Origin: an uncultured Coriobacteriaceae bacterium
GTDB lineage: Bacteria > Actinomycetota > Coriobacteriia > Coriobacteriales > Eggerthellaceae
Length of the DNA: 50,387 nt
Reading direction: 5' to 3'
NCBI GenBank assembly: GCA_900550385.1
Contig: URRZ01000002.1
Location: forward strand, 1-50,387
Shown here: piece after piece, positions 9,066 to 17,837 of the stretch
Layout of the letters: each line of letters starts with the position of its first letter
Position numbering within the stretch: position 1 is the stretch's first letter
Translations under genes and position numbers: made by a program
The notes under the pieces: generated by a model
The model's input: the letters and a program-made list of their open reading frames with translations, nothing else
Database searches by the model: none
What the model was told of the DNA's origin: nothing

Positions 9066-10484
9066 ATGGCCGAGTACGGGGAGCTGACCGCCGAGATGGT
9101 TCGGCAGCTGCAGGAGATCGTCGGAGAGGGCAATTGCCTGGTCGGAGACGATATCGGAGACGACTACATGCATGACGAGATGCCCATCTACGGGTCGCGT
9201 GCGCCCGAGGTGCTGTGCTTCCCCGAAACCACCGAGCAGGTGTCGGCCATCATGCGGCTGTGCCACGATGCCGACGTCCCGGTGACCGTGCGCGGCGCGG
9301 GGACGGGCTTGGTGGGCGGCTGCGTGCCGCTTCACGGCGGCGTGGTGCTGTGCACCATGAACATGGATAAGATCCTCGAGTACGATCTGGACAACCTGAC
9401 CGTGCGCGTGCAGCCCGGCGTGCGGCTGTGCAACCTCATCGACGACGTGGCGGCGCACGGCCTGTTCTACCCGCCCGACCCCGGCGAGAAGACGGGCTCC
9501 ATCGGCGGCAACGTCGTGACCAACGCCGGCGGCATGCGCGCGGTGAAGTACGGCACCACGCGCGACTACGTACTGGCCGCGACGGCGGTGCTCCCCGACG
9601 GCGAGGTGCTGGAGCTTGGCCGCGCCGTCACCAAGAGCAGCTCGGGCTACAGCCTGCTGCACCTGATCATCGGGTCCGAGGGCACGCTGGCCGTCATCAC
9701 CGAGATCACGTTGAAGCTCGTCGCCAGCCCGGTGGCCGCCACCAGCTTCATCCTGCCCTTCGCCGACATCGATGCCGCCATCGCGTCGGTGCCGCCCATC
9801 AAGCGAGCGGGGCTGGATCCGCAGTCCATCGAGTTCATGGAGCGCGACATCGTGGTGGACGCCGAGGCGCACACGGGCAACCAGGTGTTCCCTGCCGAGG
9901 TCGACGGCCAGGAGGCGGGCGCCTACATCCTGGTGACGCTGGACGGCTCCGACGAGGAGGAGATCTTCCAGCGCGCCGAGCAGCTGGCCGAGATCGCCGC
10001 CGAGGCGGGGGCGTTCGACGTGCTGGTGATCGACCAGCCCTCTGAGCGCAAGGCCGTCTGGGAGGTGCGCGATGCGCTGCTGACCGTCATCGAGCACGAC
10101 GCCGACCTGCTCGACGAGATGGACGTGGTGGTGCCGGTGAACCATATCCCCGAGTTCCTGGGCTACGTGTACGGCGTGGGCGTCGAGGAGGGCATGCGCA
10201 TCCGCTCGTTCGGCCATGCGGGCGACGGCAACCTGCACGTGTACTGCGCGGGCAACGACGTTGCCGAGGACGTGTTCCTGCCGAAGGCAAAGCGCATCAT
10301 GGACTGCGCCTACGCGAAGTGCGCCGAGCTGGGCGGCCAGGTGTCGGGCGAGCACGGCATCGGCCATGCGAAGAAGGACTACCTGCGCGAATCGGTGGGC
10401 GAGACCGCCTACGGCCTGATGTCGGGCATCAAGCGCGTGTTCGACCCCAAGGGGATCCTGAACCCCGGCAAAGTGTGCGATTAG
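9066..10484 (+). CDS. FAD-linked oxidase, GlcD / D-lactate dehydrogenase family
   Basis: A 472-residue flavoprotein oxidising a 2-hydroxy acid (lactate or glycolate by family). The FAD-binding PCMH domain carries VTVRGAGTGLVGGCVPLHGG, PPDPGEKTGSIGGNVVTNAGG and IIGSEGTLAVITE. The C-terminal FAD-oxidase domain has FGHAGDGNLHVY and GEHGIGHAKKDYL, all expected for the family, at normal length. AAGGGGGT precedes the ATG at 9066; upstream in-frame ATG codons lack a ribosome site. No Fe-S or electron-transfer partner is adjacent, so the acceptor is unknown. Confidence 0.9.
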   Translation: MAEYGELTAEMVRQLQEIVGEGNCLVGDDIGDDYMHDEMPIYGSRAPEVLCFPETTEQVSAIMRLCHDADVPVTVRGAGTGLVGGCVPLHGGVVLCTMNMDKILEYDLDNLTVRVQPGVRLCNLIDDVAAHGLFYPPDPGEKTGSIGGNVVTNAGGMRAVKYGTTRDYVLAATAVLPDGEVLELGRAVTKSSSGYSLLHLIIGSEGTLAVITEITLKLVASPVAATSFILPFADIDAAIASVPPIKRAGLDPQSIEFMERDIVVDAEAHTGNQVFPAEVDGQEAGAYILVTLDGSDEEEIFQRAEQLAEIAAEAGAFDVLVIDQPSERKAVWEVRDALLTVIEHDADLLDEMDVVVPVNHIPEFLGYVYGVGVEEGMRIRSFGHAGDGNLHVYCAGNDVAEDVFLPKAKRIMDCAYAKCAELGGQVSGEHGIGHAKKDYLRESVGETAYGLMSGIKRVFDPKGILNPGKVCD

Positions 10485-10543
10485 GGGCCTCCCATTATCC
10501 GCGCGAAGAACGGAAACGCGGGTGCTGGGGGTGTCGGGAATGC

Positions 10544-10549
10544 TACAAT
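10544..10549 (+). promoter_or_regulatory. -10 box (TACAAT) upstream of DJ-1/PfpI gene
   Basis: TACAAT in the context GCTACAATTC, 59 bp before the start codon. No clear -35 is seen. The same GCTACAAT context recurs upstream of the AGCS symporter (24011) and the toxin-antitoxin pair (37630). Confidence 0.45.
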
Positions 10550-10607
10550 TCAGGTGTCATGCAAAAGCATGAGAATCGTTGCGGTAAGCGATGAGGAGGA
10601 ATTGCGT

Positions 10608-11186
10608 ATGACTAAAAAGGTGCTGATGCTGTGCGGCGACTACACCGAGGACTACGAGACCATGGTGCCGTTCCAGGCCCTGTCCATGCTGGGTTATCAG
10701 GTGGATGCGGTCTGCCCCGACAAGAAGTCGGGCGACGTGGTGCGCACCGCCGTCCATGACTTCGTGGGCGATCAGACCTACACCGAGCTGCGCGGCCACA
10801 ACTTCGCGCTGACCGCCGATTTCGACGCGGTGAACGTCGAGGATTACGCCGGCCTGTTCATCACCGGCGGCCGTGCTCCCGAGTACATCCGCCTGAATCC
10901 GCGCGTGCTGGAGATCACCCGCGAGTTCTTTGCGGCCAACAAGCCCGTTGCGGCCATCTGCCACGGCCCGCAGGTCCTGGCTGCCGCCGGCGTGCTCGAA
11001 GGCTACAAGGCCACCGCGTATCCCGCCGTCGGCCCGGACGTGACCGCTGCGGGCGGCACGTACGTCGAGGCTGAGATGGATGCCGCCGTGGTCGACCGCA
11101 ACCTGGTCACCTCTCCGGCATGGCCGGGCGACACCGCCATCTGCCGCGAGTTCGCCAAGCTGATGGGTGCCACCTGGGAGATCTAG
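10608..11186 (+). CDS. DJ-1/PfpI family protein
   Basis: 192 residues with the class I glutamine-amidotransferase-like fold of PfpI/YhbO/DJ-1. The nucleophile elbow is AAICHGPQVLAAAG (catalytic Cys) and GLFITGGRAPEYIRLNP lies in the position usual for the family. Members act as stress chaperones, glyoxalase-like or deglycase-like enzymes; which applies here cannot be told. AGGAGG precedes ATG 10608. Its TAG stop is shared with the convergent rsmJ gene through a CTAG palindrome. Confidence 0.9.
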   Translation: MTKKVLMLCGDYTEDYETMVPFQALSMLGYQVDAVCPDKKSGDVVRTAVHDFVGDQTYTELRGHNFALTADFDAVNVEDYAGLFITGGRAPEYIRLNPRVLEITREFFAANKPVAAICHGPQVLAAAGVLEGYKATAYPAVGPDVTAAGGTYVEAEMDAAVVDRNLVTSPAWPGDTAICREFAKLMGATWEI

Positions 11187-11986
11187 CCCGATCCGCTAGC
11201 ATAGCCTGAAGCCGAAGGGCCCGCGCGTTCGTCGCGGGCCCTTCCGATTCGGGGCAGGGCGATCACGTCGTAGCGGATGGCTTTGCCTTCCAAGGAGTAG
11301 CTGGGCTTGATGTCGGCAAGGTGGGGGCCTTTGGGCGGGCGCTTGATGACCACCTTGCGCGGTCGCGCGGCGATGGCCGCGCGCAGCAGCGCCTCGGCGT
11401 CTTCGCAGGGGCTTTCCAGCCGGTGGATGAGCTGGAACTTCTTCTTGACCGCCGCGCTTTTCCGGCGCGCGGGGAACATCGGGTCCAAATAGACGACGTC
11501 GGGCGGTTCGGGCAGGCGGCCGAGCGCTTCGATGCTGTCGCCTTCCGAAAGCTCCATCCTCGCGGCGACGTCCGCGAGTCTCGGGTCGGCTTTCGCGCGC
11601 TGCAGGGCGTCGCGCAGCAGCGCGGCGATCACCGGGTTTCGTTCGAACAGCAGCACTTCGAATCCCGCGGCGGCGAGCAGCAGGGAATCCTCGCCCAGCC
11701 CGGCGGTCGCGTCCACCGCGACGGGGCGCCAGCCCGCCGCTTCGCCCTCGCCTGCGCCCTCGCCTTCGCCGCCCGCCTTCCGCACCTTCGCCGCGCGCAC
11801 CAGGAGCTCTTGGCGCAGCCTCCCCGGCTTCAGGCGGGGCAGCATCTCGCCGAAGTCGGCGCGCATCGACATGCCGTCCCCCGCAAGGGAAAGGCCGTCC
11901 TCCTTTCGGCGCAGCTCGAGCCCGCATCGCGCGGCTTCGGCGCGGGCGGCCTCGAGGCCGTCGGGCGTTGCGGCGTGCGATGCCAT
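11183..11986 (-). CDS. rsmJ: 16S rRNA (guanine1516-N2)-methyltransferase RsmJ
   Basis: 267 residues. SAM-dependent methyltransferase acting on small-subunit rRNA. The SAM motif VDATAGLGEDSLLLAAAGFE (from residue 91), FERNPVIAALLRDALQRAKAD, the catalytic region VVYLDPMFPARRKSAAVKKK and VVIKRPPKGPHLADIKPS match RsmJ closely. The start at 11986 follows GGAAGGAGA. An Ala/Gly/Glu-rich insert (about 71-84) precedes motif I. The last ~20 residues are encoded by a terminator-like hairpin, so the tail is probably not functional. Convergent with the DJ-1 gene. Confidence 0.9.
   Translation of the reverse strand: MASHAATPDGLEAARAEAARCGLELRRKEDGLSLAGDGMSMRADFGEMLPRLKPGRLRQELLVRAAKVRKAGGEGEGAGEGEAAGWRPVAVDATAGLGEDSLLLAAAGFEVLLFERNPVIAALLRDALQRAKADPRLADVAARMELSEGDSIEALGRLPEPPDVVYLDPMFPARRKSAAVKKKFQLIHRLESPCEDAEALLRAAIAARPRKVVIKRPPKGPHLADIKPSYSLEGKAIRYDVIALPRIGRARDERAGPSASGYASGSG
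11214..11244. terminator. hairpin embedded in the 3' end of rsmJ
   Basis: Perfect 12-bp stem GAAGGGCCCGCG / CGCGGGCCCTTC with a 7-nt loop, 28 bp past the DJ-1 stop. No U-tract follows. It lies inside the rsmJ coding region and encodes part of its C-terminal tail. It probably ends DJ-1 transcription. Confidence 0.6.
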
Positions 11987-12364
11987 GCGGCTCGTCTCCT
12001 TCCCATCGGATAGCGGGCGGTTTGCTGCGACGCGGGCGGCGCCGCGGATAACGCTGCGGATGCCGGGCGGCGCCACGGGCGGCGGGCGTCGGCACGGATG
12101 CCGGGCGGCGGCGCGAACGGCTCGGCGGCCTGCGTCGCCGTTTCCGGGCAACGTGTCGAGGATACCACGTCAGAGGGGCGCGCGTCGCCCCGTGTACGAT
12201 GCTTCGGACAGCCGACGGCGCTCCTTGCGGCATAATGGACAGGCGAAAAGAACCGGTGGATAATGGTGAACCGATGGCGTCGGACCGACGATACTGGTCG
12301 GCATGGCTCGCTCTCGACGAGCCGCGGGCGCCTTTCATCCGACCTGCACGCGGAGGAGATGCCG
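11987..12364. promoter_or_regulatory. divergent promoter region; CATAAT box for the kinase operon at 12231-12236
   Basis: No gene seen. CATAAT (12231-12236) lies 128 bp before the first gene of the kinase operon; the best -35 candidate is poor. A direct repeat CGGATGCCGGGCGGCG occurs near 12057 and 12096. The long leader leaves room for regulation that cannot be resolved by eye. Confidence 0.4.
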
Positions 12365-13750
12365 ATGAGCGGACCGAAGACCGGCGCGATCAGCGTCGAG
12401 GAGATGCGCCGTAGGGAGCTCGAGCGCCTTCGGGCGAGAAACGCCTCGATCGTTCGGGAAGCCCTCCGCGCGTTCTCGAAATACGAGGGGGAAGCGCTGG
12501 CGCCGATGGCCCGCGATGCGCATCGCCTCGCATTCAAGTCCGTCGCCGATTCGCTGAAGGACGATTTCGCCCGGAAGGCGAATCGGCTTGCGGCGGAAGG
12601 CTTCCCCTCCGACATCGAAGAGGCGCAGCGTTTCAACAGCAGGCTCGAGCAGAGCCTCGCCGATCTCCTCGAGAAGGCGAAGGGCGATCTGGACCATGAC
12701 CTGGCGGTGAAAGCGGCTTCTCTCGAGGCGGAGCGCCAACTTGCCGACTTGACGCGGTTCGAGGGCATGCTGCAGACGTCGGATTCGTCGTCCGCCCATT
12801 CGCTGGACGAGCTCGCGAGGCTCGTCGCGAGCCTGCCCGCGGAGGCTTCCGGGGCGTCCGGCGCCCAAAACGGCGGCGAGGATGCGCGCGCGGATGCCGC
12901 CGCCGTGGCGCATGAGCTATGCGAGCTGATCCTGGATGCGGGGCTGGGCGCGCAGCGCAGGGCGGACCTGCTGTCCTTGGCGGGCGCTTTGGGCGACGCC
13001 CTCGCCGCACCGGATTCCGAGGAGGGGTCCGCCGCGCGGCTTGCGGCGGCGGCGAACCAGGCGCGCATCATCCTCCCCGAGGCGCGGCGCTTCGCGGCGA
13101 GCATGAACGAGCTCTACGCAAGCTGCCTGTACGAAAGCGAATGCTGCAGCCAGCTGGGGAGCCTGCCGATCCGCTTGGATCCCCTGAGCGAGTACGGGAC
13201 CGAAGAGGAGCTCGAAGGCGTGCTGGAGCAGCTGCGCGCCGCCCATCGCGAAGCCGCGGAGGCGGCCTACATCGCCGATTCGCTCGACCGCGTCATGGCG
13301 AGGCACGGCTACGACGTGAAGCGGGCGGTGCGCCTTGCCGGCGGTGTGGAGGGCTCGCGGTTCCTGTTCATGAGCTCCCAGGACGATTCCGCCATCCACT
13401 CGTTCATCGCCCCCAACGGCGTCGTGATGATGGAGACCGCCGCGGCCGATCCCTCGCTGCAGGAAGGCGAGGGATCCGTCGAGGTGGAGCGCGTCCGGGC
13501 GTCGAGCTCCTACGACAGGATGCGCCTCTACGATAGGCAGGCGTCCTTCTGCGAGGTGTTCGACGAGTTCGCGGAGGATTTGGCGGAATACGGCATCGTC
13601 TTGGACAAGAGGTCGGACAAGGAGCCCTCCGAGGAAAACTCCGTCATCTTCTCGTCGACCGCGTCGGCCGCCGCCGCCGGGCAGCCCGCCTCCGCCGCCC
13701 GGAGGCGGAAACGGGAGACCGGAGGCCTGGCCGAAAGGGAGGCGAGGTAG
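12365..13750 (+). CDS. coiled-coil protein, first gene of the kinase/FHA/AAA+ operon
   Basis: 461 residues of unknown function. The start MSGPKTG follows GGAGGAG with good spacing; upstream in-frame ATGs lack one. I recall similar MSGPK-type starts on hypothetical proteins of Ser/Thr-kinase gene clusters in Gram-positives (not checked). Residues ~10-140 are strongly helical and charged (coiled coil). A later part holds YLYESECC-like Cys residues and MARHGYDVKRAVRL. The C-terminus is low-complexity and Ser/Ala/Arg-rich. No signal peptide or TM. The FHA gene starts three bases after its stop, so translation is probably coupled. It could be the phosphorylated partner of the FHA protein (inference). 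Confidence 0.75.
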   Translation: MSGPKTGAISVEEMRRRELERLRARNASIVREALRAFSKYEGEALAPMARDAHRLAFKSVADSLKDDFARKANRLAAEGFPSDIEEAQRFNSRLEQSLADLLEKAKGDLDHDLAVKAASLEAERQLADLTRFEGMLQTSDSSSAHSLDELARLVASLPAEASGASGAQNGGEDARADAAAVAHELCELILDAGLGAQRRADLLSLAGALGDALAAPDSEEGSAARLAAAANQARIILPEARRFAASMNELYASCLYESECCSQLGSLPIRLDPLSEYGTEEELEGVLEQLRAAHREAAEAAYIADSLDRVMARHGYDVKRAVRLAGGVEGSRFLFMSSQDDSAIHSFIAPNGVVMMETAAADPSLQEGEGSVEVERVRASSSYDRMRLYDRQASFCEVFDEFAEDLAEYGIVLDKRSDKEPSEENSVIFSSTASAAAAGQPASAARRRKRETGGLAEREAR

Positions 13751-13753
13751 CCC

Positions 13754-14512
13754 ATGTGGACGTGCGAGGTCTGCTCGACCCCGAACGACGACGCGTTCGC
13801 CAGCTGCATGACGTGCGGCACGCCGCGCCCCTCCGAGGAGGCGACGGGGCAGGGCGCGCCGCCTGCCGCCCCATCCTGCGAGCAGGGGGAGGCTCCCGTT
13901 TGCGATCCGGCGCAGGCGACGCTTCTGCTCACCGACGTGCGCTCCAAGGAGCGCATCGCGGTGGAGGGCGGGTTCTGCGTGCTTGGCCGCGAGGGCGACC
14001 TGCGCGTGGAGCTGTTCGAGCCGTATCCGTCGGTCTCGCGCCAGCACATCCAGCTCGAGCGCGGCGAGGGCGGCTGGTCCGTCACCGACATGGGCTCCAC
14101 GAACGGGACGTTCTGCACGTCCGGCGGCCGGCGGGTGAAGCTGCCCGCATGGACACCGTATCCCCTGTACGAAGGGGCTTTGATCAGCTTGGCGAACCGG
14201 ATGACGTTCCGGGTGTCGTTCGCCGGCGCGGCGGATGGCGCGGCCGGGGCGCAGGTGCCGGCAGGGGCGCAGGCCGAGGCGGATGCCGCCTGCGCGCCGT
14301 ACATGACGCCGGAGCCGGACGACGATCAGGCGGTGGAGGGCTGGTTCATCGCGTGCCCGGTGTGCCCGGCGGTGTATCGGGTGGAAGGCGCGTCGAGCCG
14401 CATGGAAAGCTGCCCCGAATGCGAGGACGAGGTCGATCGGTGGTCGATCTCGCGGGTCGCTCCGGTTCGAGCGCGCCGCGAGAGGGGGACGTTCCGGGAT
14501 GCACGTCGATAG
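13754..14512 (+). CDS. zinc-ribbon / FHA-domain protein
   Basis: 252 residues. An N-terminal RanBP2-like zinc ribbon (WTCEVC...CMTCGTPRP, C-x2-C-x10-C-x2-C) is followed by an FHA phosphothreonine-binding domain (about 75-160: LGREGDLRV, SVSRQHIQLERG, MGSTNGTF). A second cysteine cluster (ACPVC...CPECEDE, about 200-225) ends the protein. FHA domains read Thr phosphorylation, fitting the kinase and PP2C phosphatase downstream. Its last 14 bases overlap the radical SAM gene. Cytoplasmic; no TM. Confidence 0.85.
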   Translation: MWTCEVCSTPNDDAFASCMTCGTPRPSEEATGQGAPPAAPSCEQGEAPVCDPAQATLLLTDVRSKERIAVEGGFCVLGREGDLRVELFEPYPSVSRQHIQLERGEGGWSVTDMGSTNGTFCTSGGRRVKLPAWTPYPLYEGALISLANRMTFRVSFAGAADGAAGAQVPAGAQAEADAACAPYMTPEPDDDQAVEGWFIACPVCPAVYRVEGASSRMESCPECEDEVDRWSISRVAPVRARRERGTFRDARR

Positions 14513-15065
14513 GGTGCTGTGCCCCGTCGAGACGCTCGGGCCGGGGCGGCGGATGGCGATCTGGACGGCGGGCTGCCCGCGCCGCTGCCCGGGGTGCGCG
14601 AACCCCGAGCTGTGGGAGGCGCAGCCGTTCCAGTCGGTGGATGTGGGCAGGTTCGCCGCGTCGGTCCTCGACGTGGCGCGTTCCCAAGGGGTCCATCGCC
14701 TGACGCTGACCGGCGGCGAGCCCCTGATGCATCCCGGGGAGCTGCTGGAGTTCCTCGAGCTCGTCCGGCCTGCGTTCGACGACGTGCTGGTGTTCACCGG
14801 CTACGAGGAGGACGAGATCGACGGCCTGCTCTCCATCGAGGGCTGCGCGCGCTTGCGGAAGTTCGTCGACGTGGCGGTGGCGGGCCCCTACGTGCAGGAG
14901 CTCAACGACGGCGAATCGGCGTTGCTGGGCTCGACGAACCAGAGGATCGTGTATTACGACGAGGCGATGCGGGAGGAGTACCTGCCGTATTTGCAGCAGC
15001 CCCGTTCGCTGCAGAACTTCATGGCAGACGGGCGCATCATCTCCGTGGGGATACACAACAGGTAA
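14499..15065 (+). CDS. small radical SAM enzyme (NrdG/activase-like)
   Basis: 188 residues, the size of a minimal radical SAM activase. Cys26, Cys30 and Cys33 form CPRRCPGC (C-x3-C-x2-C) for a 4Fe-4S cluster, and LTLTGGEPLMHP carries the SAM-binding GGEP. It resembles anaerobic RNR- or PFL-activating enzymes, but no glycyl-radical enzyme is encoded in the window, and it is fixed between FHA and AAA+ genes with overlapping or near-overlapping ends. The substrate may be a protein of this operon (inference). Confidence 0.85.
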   Translation: MHVDRVLCPVETLGPGRRMAIWTAGCPRRCPGCANPELWEAQPFQSVDVGRFAASVLDVARSQGVHRLTLTGGEPLMHPGELLEFLELVRPAFDDVLVFTGYEEDEIDGLLSIEGCARLRKFVDVAVAGPYVQELNDGESALLGSTNQRIVYYDEAMREEYLPYLQQPRSLQNFMADGRIISVGIHNR

Positions 15066-15075
15066 GGCGGAAGAC

Positions 15076-17058
15076 ATGGCGAAACTCAGACCCCAATGGC
15101 AGCGCGAGCTGATGAACTTCAAGGGCATCAAGAGCCTGTTCGTGCTGGAGAAGAACGTCGACGATGTGTACCCGTGGTGGGACGGCGCGGCCGATGACCC
15201 TGGGGTCTCCGACTGCCGCTTCCCGTTCCCCGACCTTCGGGAGGTGGTGAAGGCGGTGTTCTCCGGCGATGGCGGCGGCGCCTCCTACCAGCTGCTCTAC
15301 TACGATCCGTTGCGGCACTTCTCCAACCCCGACAACGACCCCGCGCTCAGGGCGTATCTGGCGGCGGCGGACCGCGCTGCGGCAGAGAGGAGCCTGGAGT
15401 CCCACGAGCTCAACGCGCTCGGTCGGCAGGGCGGGCGCCAGGACGGCGCCGCAGCCTGCGGCGACGCTGCCGGGCTGCCGGCGCCCAAGGCGGTGTACGA
15501 TTCCATGGTCATCCGCTCGCTGCTCTCCGACAACCTCGCCGCCACCGCCCAAGCGGGCGAGGGACAGGTCGGCGTGGACGGCGGCAAACCCGTCGCCGTG
15601 GTGGTGGACATGGCGTCGCGTTTGGTCTCCTCGCCGACGAGCCTCGACCCGGACGAGATCGCGTTCTTCTCGAACCTGCTGATCGCCGCGAACGAGGCGA
15701 AGCGGCCCGACAAGAAGAACGTCAACACGCTGATCCTCATCGCGAACAACACGCGCGATCTGCCCGAATGGTTCATCTCGGGCAACCCCAACCTCCGGTC
15801 GATAGTCGTCCCCTCGCCCGACCGCGAGGCGCGTGAGATGTACGTCGGGAAGATCTCGAGCCTCGGCTCGCGCCCCGTGGCGGAGTCGGACAAGGCGTAC
15901 TACGACCAGTTCATCGACAAGACCGACGGGATGACGCTGCGCGAGCTGGACGAGCTGCGCCGCATGCACGCGCGCGACGGCCTGCCCGCAAGCGAGCTGC
16001 CGGGCCTGGTCGACCTGTACAAGTACGGCATCCGCGAGAACAAGTGGGCGTCCATCTTCGAGAAGCTGGAGAACGACCCGGCGGGCATCATCCGCCGGCG
16101 CGTGAAAGGCCAGGACCAGGCCATCGACGCGGTGGTGTCGGTTCTGAAGCGCTCGTCGCTGGGGCTGAGCGGCGCCACCCATTCGTCTTCGGCCAAGCCG
16201 AAGGGCATCCTGTTCCTGAGCGGCCCCACGGGCACCGGCAAGACCGAGATCGTCAAGGCGGTGACGGAGCTTCTGTTCGGCGACGAGCGCAGCATGCTGC
16301 GCTTCGACATGTCGGAATACCAAGGCGACAACTCCGACCAGAAGCTGTTCGGTGCGCCGCCGGGCTACGTGGGCTATTCGCAGGGCGGCCAGCTGACCAA
16401 CGCCGTGCGCGCCAACCCGTTCTCGGTGCTGCTGTTCGACGAGATCGAGAAGGCGAGCCCCTCCATCATGGACAAGTTCCTGCAGATCCTGGAGGACGGG
16501 CGCATGACCGACGGCCAGGGCAACACGGTGTACTTCTCGGAGACGATCATCTTCTTCACCAGCAACATCGGGTTCTCGCGCGAGGTCTACGACGGGTCGG
16601 GCCATGTGATCGACCACGTCGCCGAGATCGAACCGGGCACCCCCTACGGGCAGATCCGCGCCAAGGTGATGGACGCCATGCGCGCCAACTTCAAGCCGGA
16701 GTTCCTCGGCCGCATCGGCAACAACGTGGTGGTGTTCGACTTCATCGACGACGATTCGGCGCGCGCCATCGCCAATCAGAAGATCGACCAGATCAACGCC
16801 ACCGTGCTCGAGCAGCATCGGGTGAGCGTGGACGTGTCGGCGGCATGCCGCGACTACCTGGTGGGGCTGTGCTTGGCGGGCGCGGTGAAGGAGAAGGGCG
16901 GCCGCGGCATCGGCAACTGCATCGAGAGCGCGTACCTGAACGTCTTATCGGACTTCCTGTTCGACGCGCGCTGCCAGCCGGGCGATGCGGTGGCGGCAGA
17001 CGTGCTACCGTCCGGCGACGGCATCGGGTTCGCGAAAGGGGCGCGCGATGAGGGCTGA
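15076..17058 (+). CDS. ClpB/ClpA-type AAA+ ATPase with degenerate first domain
   Basis: 660 residues. The C-terminal half is a ClpB-D2-like AAA+ module: Walker A GPTGTGKTE (383-391), pore loop GAPPGYVGYSQGG (426-438), Walker B LLFDEIEKA (about 453), sensor FFTSNIG, Arg-finger region NFKPEFLGRIG, then a ClpB small domain. The N-terminal ~330 residues read as an AAA-like domain (VAVVVDMASRL, TLILIANNTRDLP) with no Walker A. There is no N-domain, middle domain or ClpP-binding loop visible. It probably remodels a partner protein of the operon. Start ATG is 10 bp after the radical SAM stop; the end overlaps the phosphatase gene by 11 bp. Confidence 0.85.
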   Translation: MAKLRPQWQRELMNFKGIKSLFVLEKNVDDVYPWWDGAADDPGVSDCRFPFPDLREVVKAVFSGDGGGASYQLLYYDPLRHFSNPDNDPALRAYLAAADRAAAERSLESHELNALGRQGGRQDGAAACGDAAGLPAPKAVYDSMVIRSLLSDNLAATAQAGEGQVGVDGGKPVAVVVDMASRLVSSPTSLDPDEIAFFSNLLIAANEAKRPDKKNVNTLILIANNTRDLPEWFISGNPNLRSIVVPSPDREAREMYVGKISSLGSRPVAESDKAYYDQFIDKTDGMTLRELDELRRMHARDGLPASELPGLVDLYKYGIRENKWASIFEKLENDPAGIIRRRVKGQDQAIDAVVSVLKRSSLGLSGATHSSSAKPKGILFLSGPTGTGKTEIVKAVTELLFGDERSMLRFDMSEYQGDNSDQKLFGAPPGYVGYSQGGQLTNAVRANPFSVLLFDEIEKASPSIMDKFLQILEDGRMTDGQGNTVYFSETIIFFTSNIGFSREVYDGSGHVIDHVAEIEPGTPYGQIRAKVMDAMRANFKPEFLGRIGNNVVVFDFIDDDSARAIANQKIDQINATVLEQHRVSVDVSAACRDYLVGLCLAGAVKEKGGRGIGNCIESAYLNVLSDFLFDARCQPGDAVAADVLPSGDGIGFAKGARDEG

Positions 17059-17821
17059 CGTCGCCTGCGCGACGATCAGGGGCGCGGTGAAGCCCCAGAA
17101 CGAGGATTGCGTCGTCGTGAACGCCACGGCGCTGTGCTCGGGCGGCTTCTCGGGGTCGTTCCCCGTCCCGTTCATGGTGACGGTGGTCGACGGGGTGAGC
17201 GCGGGCGGCCAGGGAACGCGCGCCGCCAGCATCGCGGCGTCGTGCCTTGTGGAGGCGTTCTCCCGGTCGACGACGAGCCTCGGGGCGCTGCGCCCGCTTC
17301 GCGATGTCGCGATGGCGGCGCTCGACGAGGCGCACGCCCAGATGATCGCGTGCGGGGGCGCGGCAGGGTCGGCGGGCCCCGCCGCTGCGGTCGCGTCGGC
17401 GGTGTTCTCGGGCGAGGGCGCCGTGATCCTCCATGCGGGGGACGCCCGCGTCTACCGCCTGCGGCAGGGGATCCTAGCGCGCATGACCTCCGACCACACC
17501 ATGGTGCAGGAGCTTAAGGACGCGGGCGCGGCGCAGGAGTACCTCGACCAGGCAAACCCGCATGCCATCACGCGCGCGCTGGGCGTGCCGTCGAAGCGCG
17601 CCCATGCGGCCGATGCCGCGGAGGCGCCGGTGGTCCTCCCGGGCGACGTGTACCTGATATGCTCGGATGGGCTTTCCGGCTTCGTCCCCGACGATAGGCT
17701 GGAGGCGATCTTGGACGGGGGCGGGCCGCTGCCGGAGATGGCACGCCTGCTGTTGGATGCGGCGCTGGAAGCCGGCTCCACCGACAACGTGTCGGCGGCG
17801 TTGGCGAGGGTTTCCGAATAG
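17048..17821 (+). CDS. PP2C-family Ser/Thr protein phosphatase
   Basis: 257 residues. Metal-dependent PP2C signatures: VKPQNEDCVVV (NED 18-20), TVVDGVSAGGQG (Asp48), ILHAGDARVYRLRQG, SDHTMVQEL, PHAITRALG, YLICSDGLSGFV and GSTDNVSAAL. It reverses phosphorylation by the kinase encoded 16 bp downstream (inference from position, as in PrkC/PrpC pairs). The start at 17048 is chosen because it gives the canonical N-terminus; the ATG lies inside the 3' end of the AAA+ gene. Confidence 0.92.
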   Translation: MRADVACATIRGAVKPQNEDCVVVNATALCSGGFSGSFPVPFMVTVVDGVSAGGQGTRAASIAASCLVEAFSRSTTSLGALRPLRDVAMAALDEAHAQMIACGGAAGSAGPAAAVASAVFSGEGAVILHAGDARVYRLRQGILARMTSDHTMVQELKDAGAAQEYLDQANPHAITRALGVPSKRAHAADAAEAPVVLPGDVYLICSDGLSGFVPDDRLEAILDGGGPLPEMARLLLDAALEAGSTDNVSAALARVSE

Positions 17822-17837
17822 GCTGAAAGGGGTTCGC

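Noticed and set aside
10554..10607. Upstream in-frame start for the DJ-1/PfpI gene
   Set aside because: The extension lies directly after the -10 box and lacks a ribosome site, whereas AGGAGG precedes 10608.
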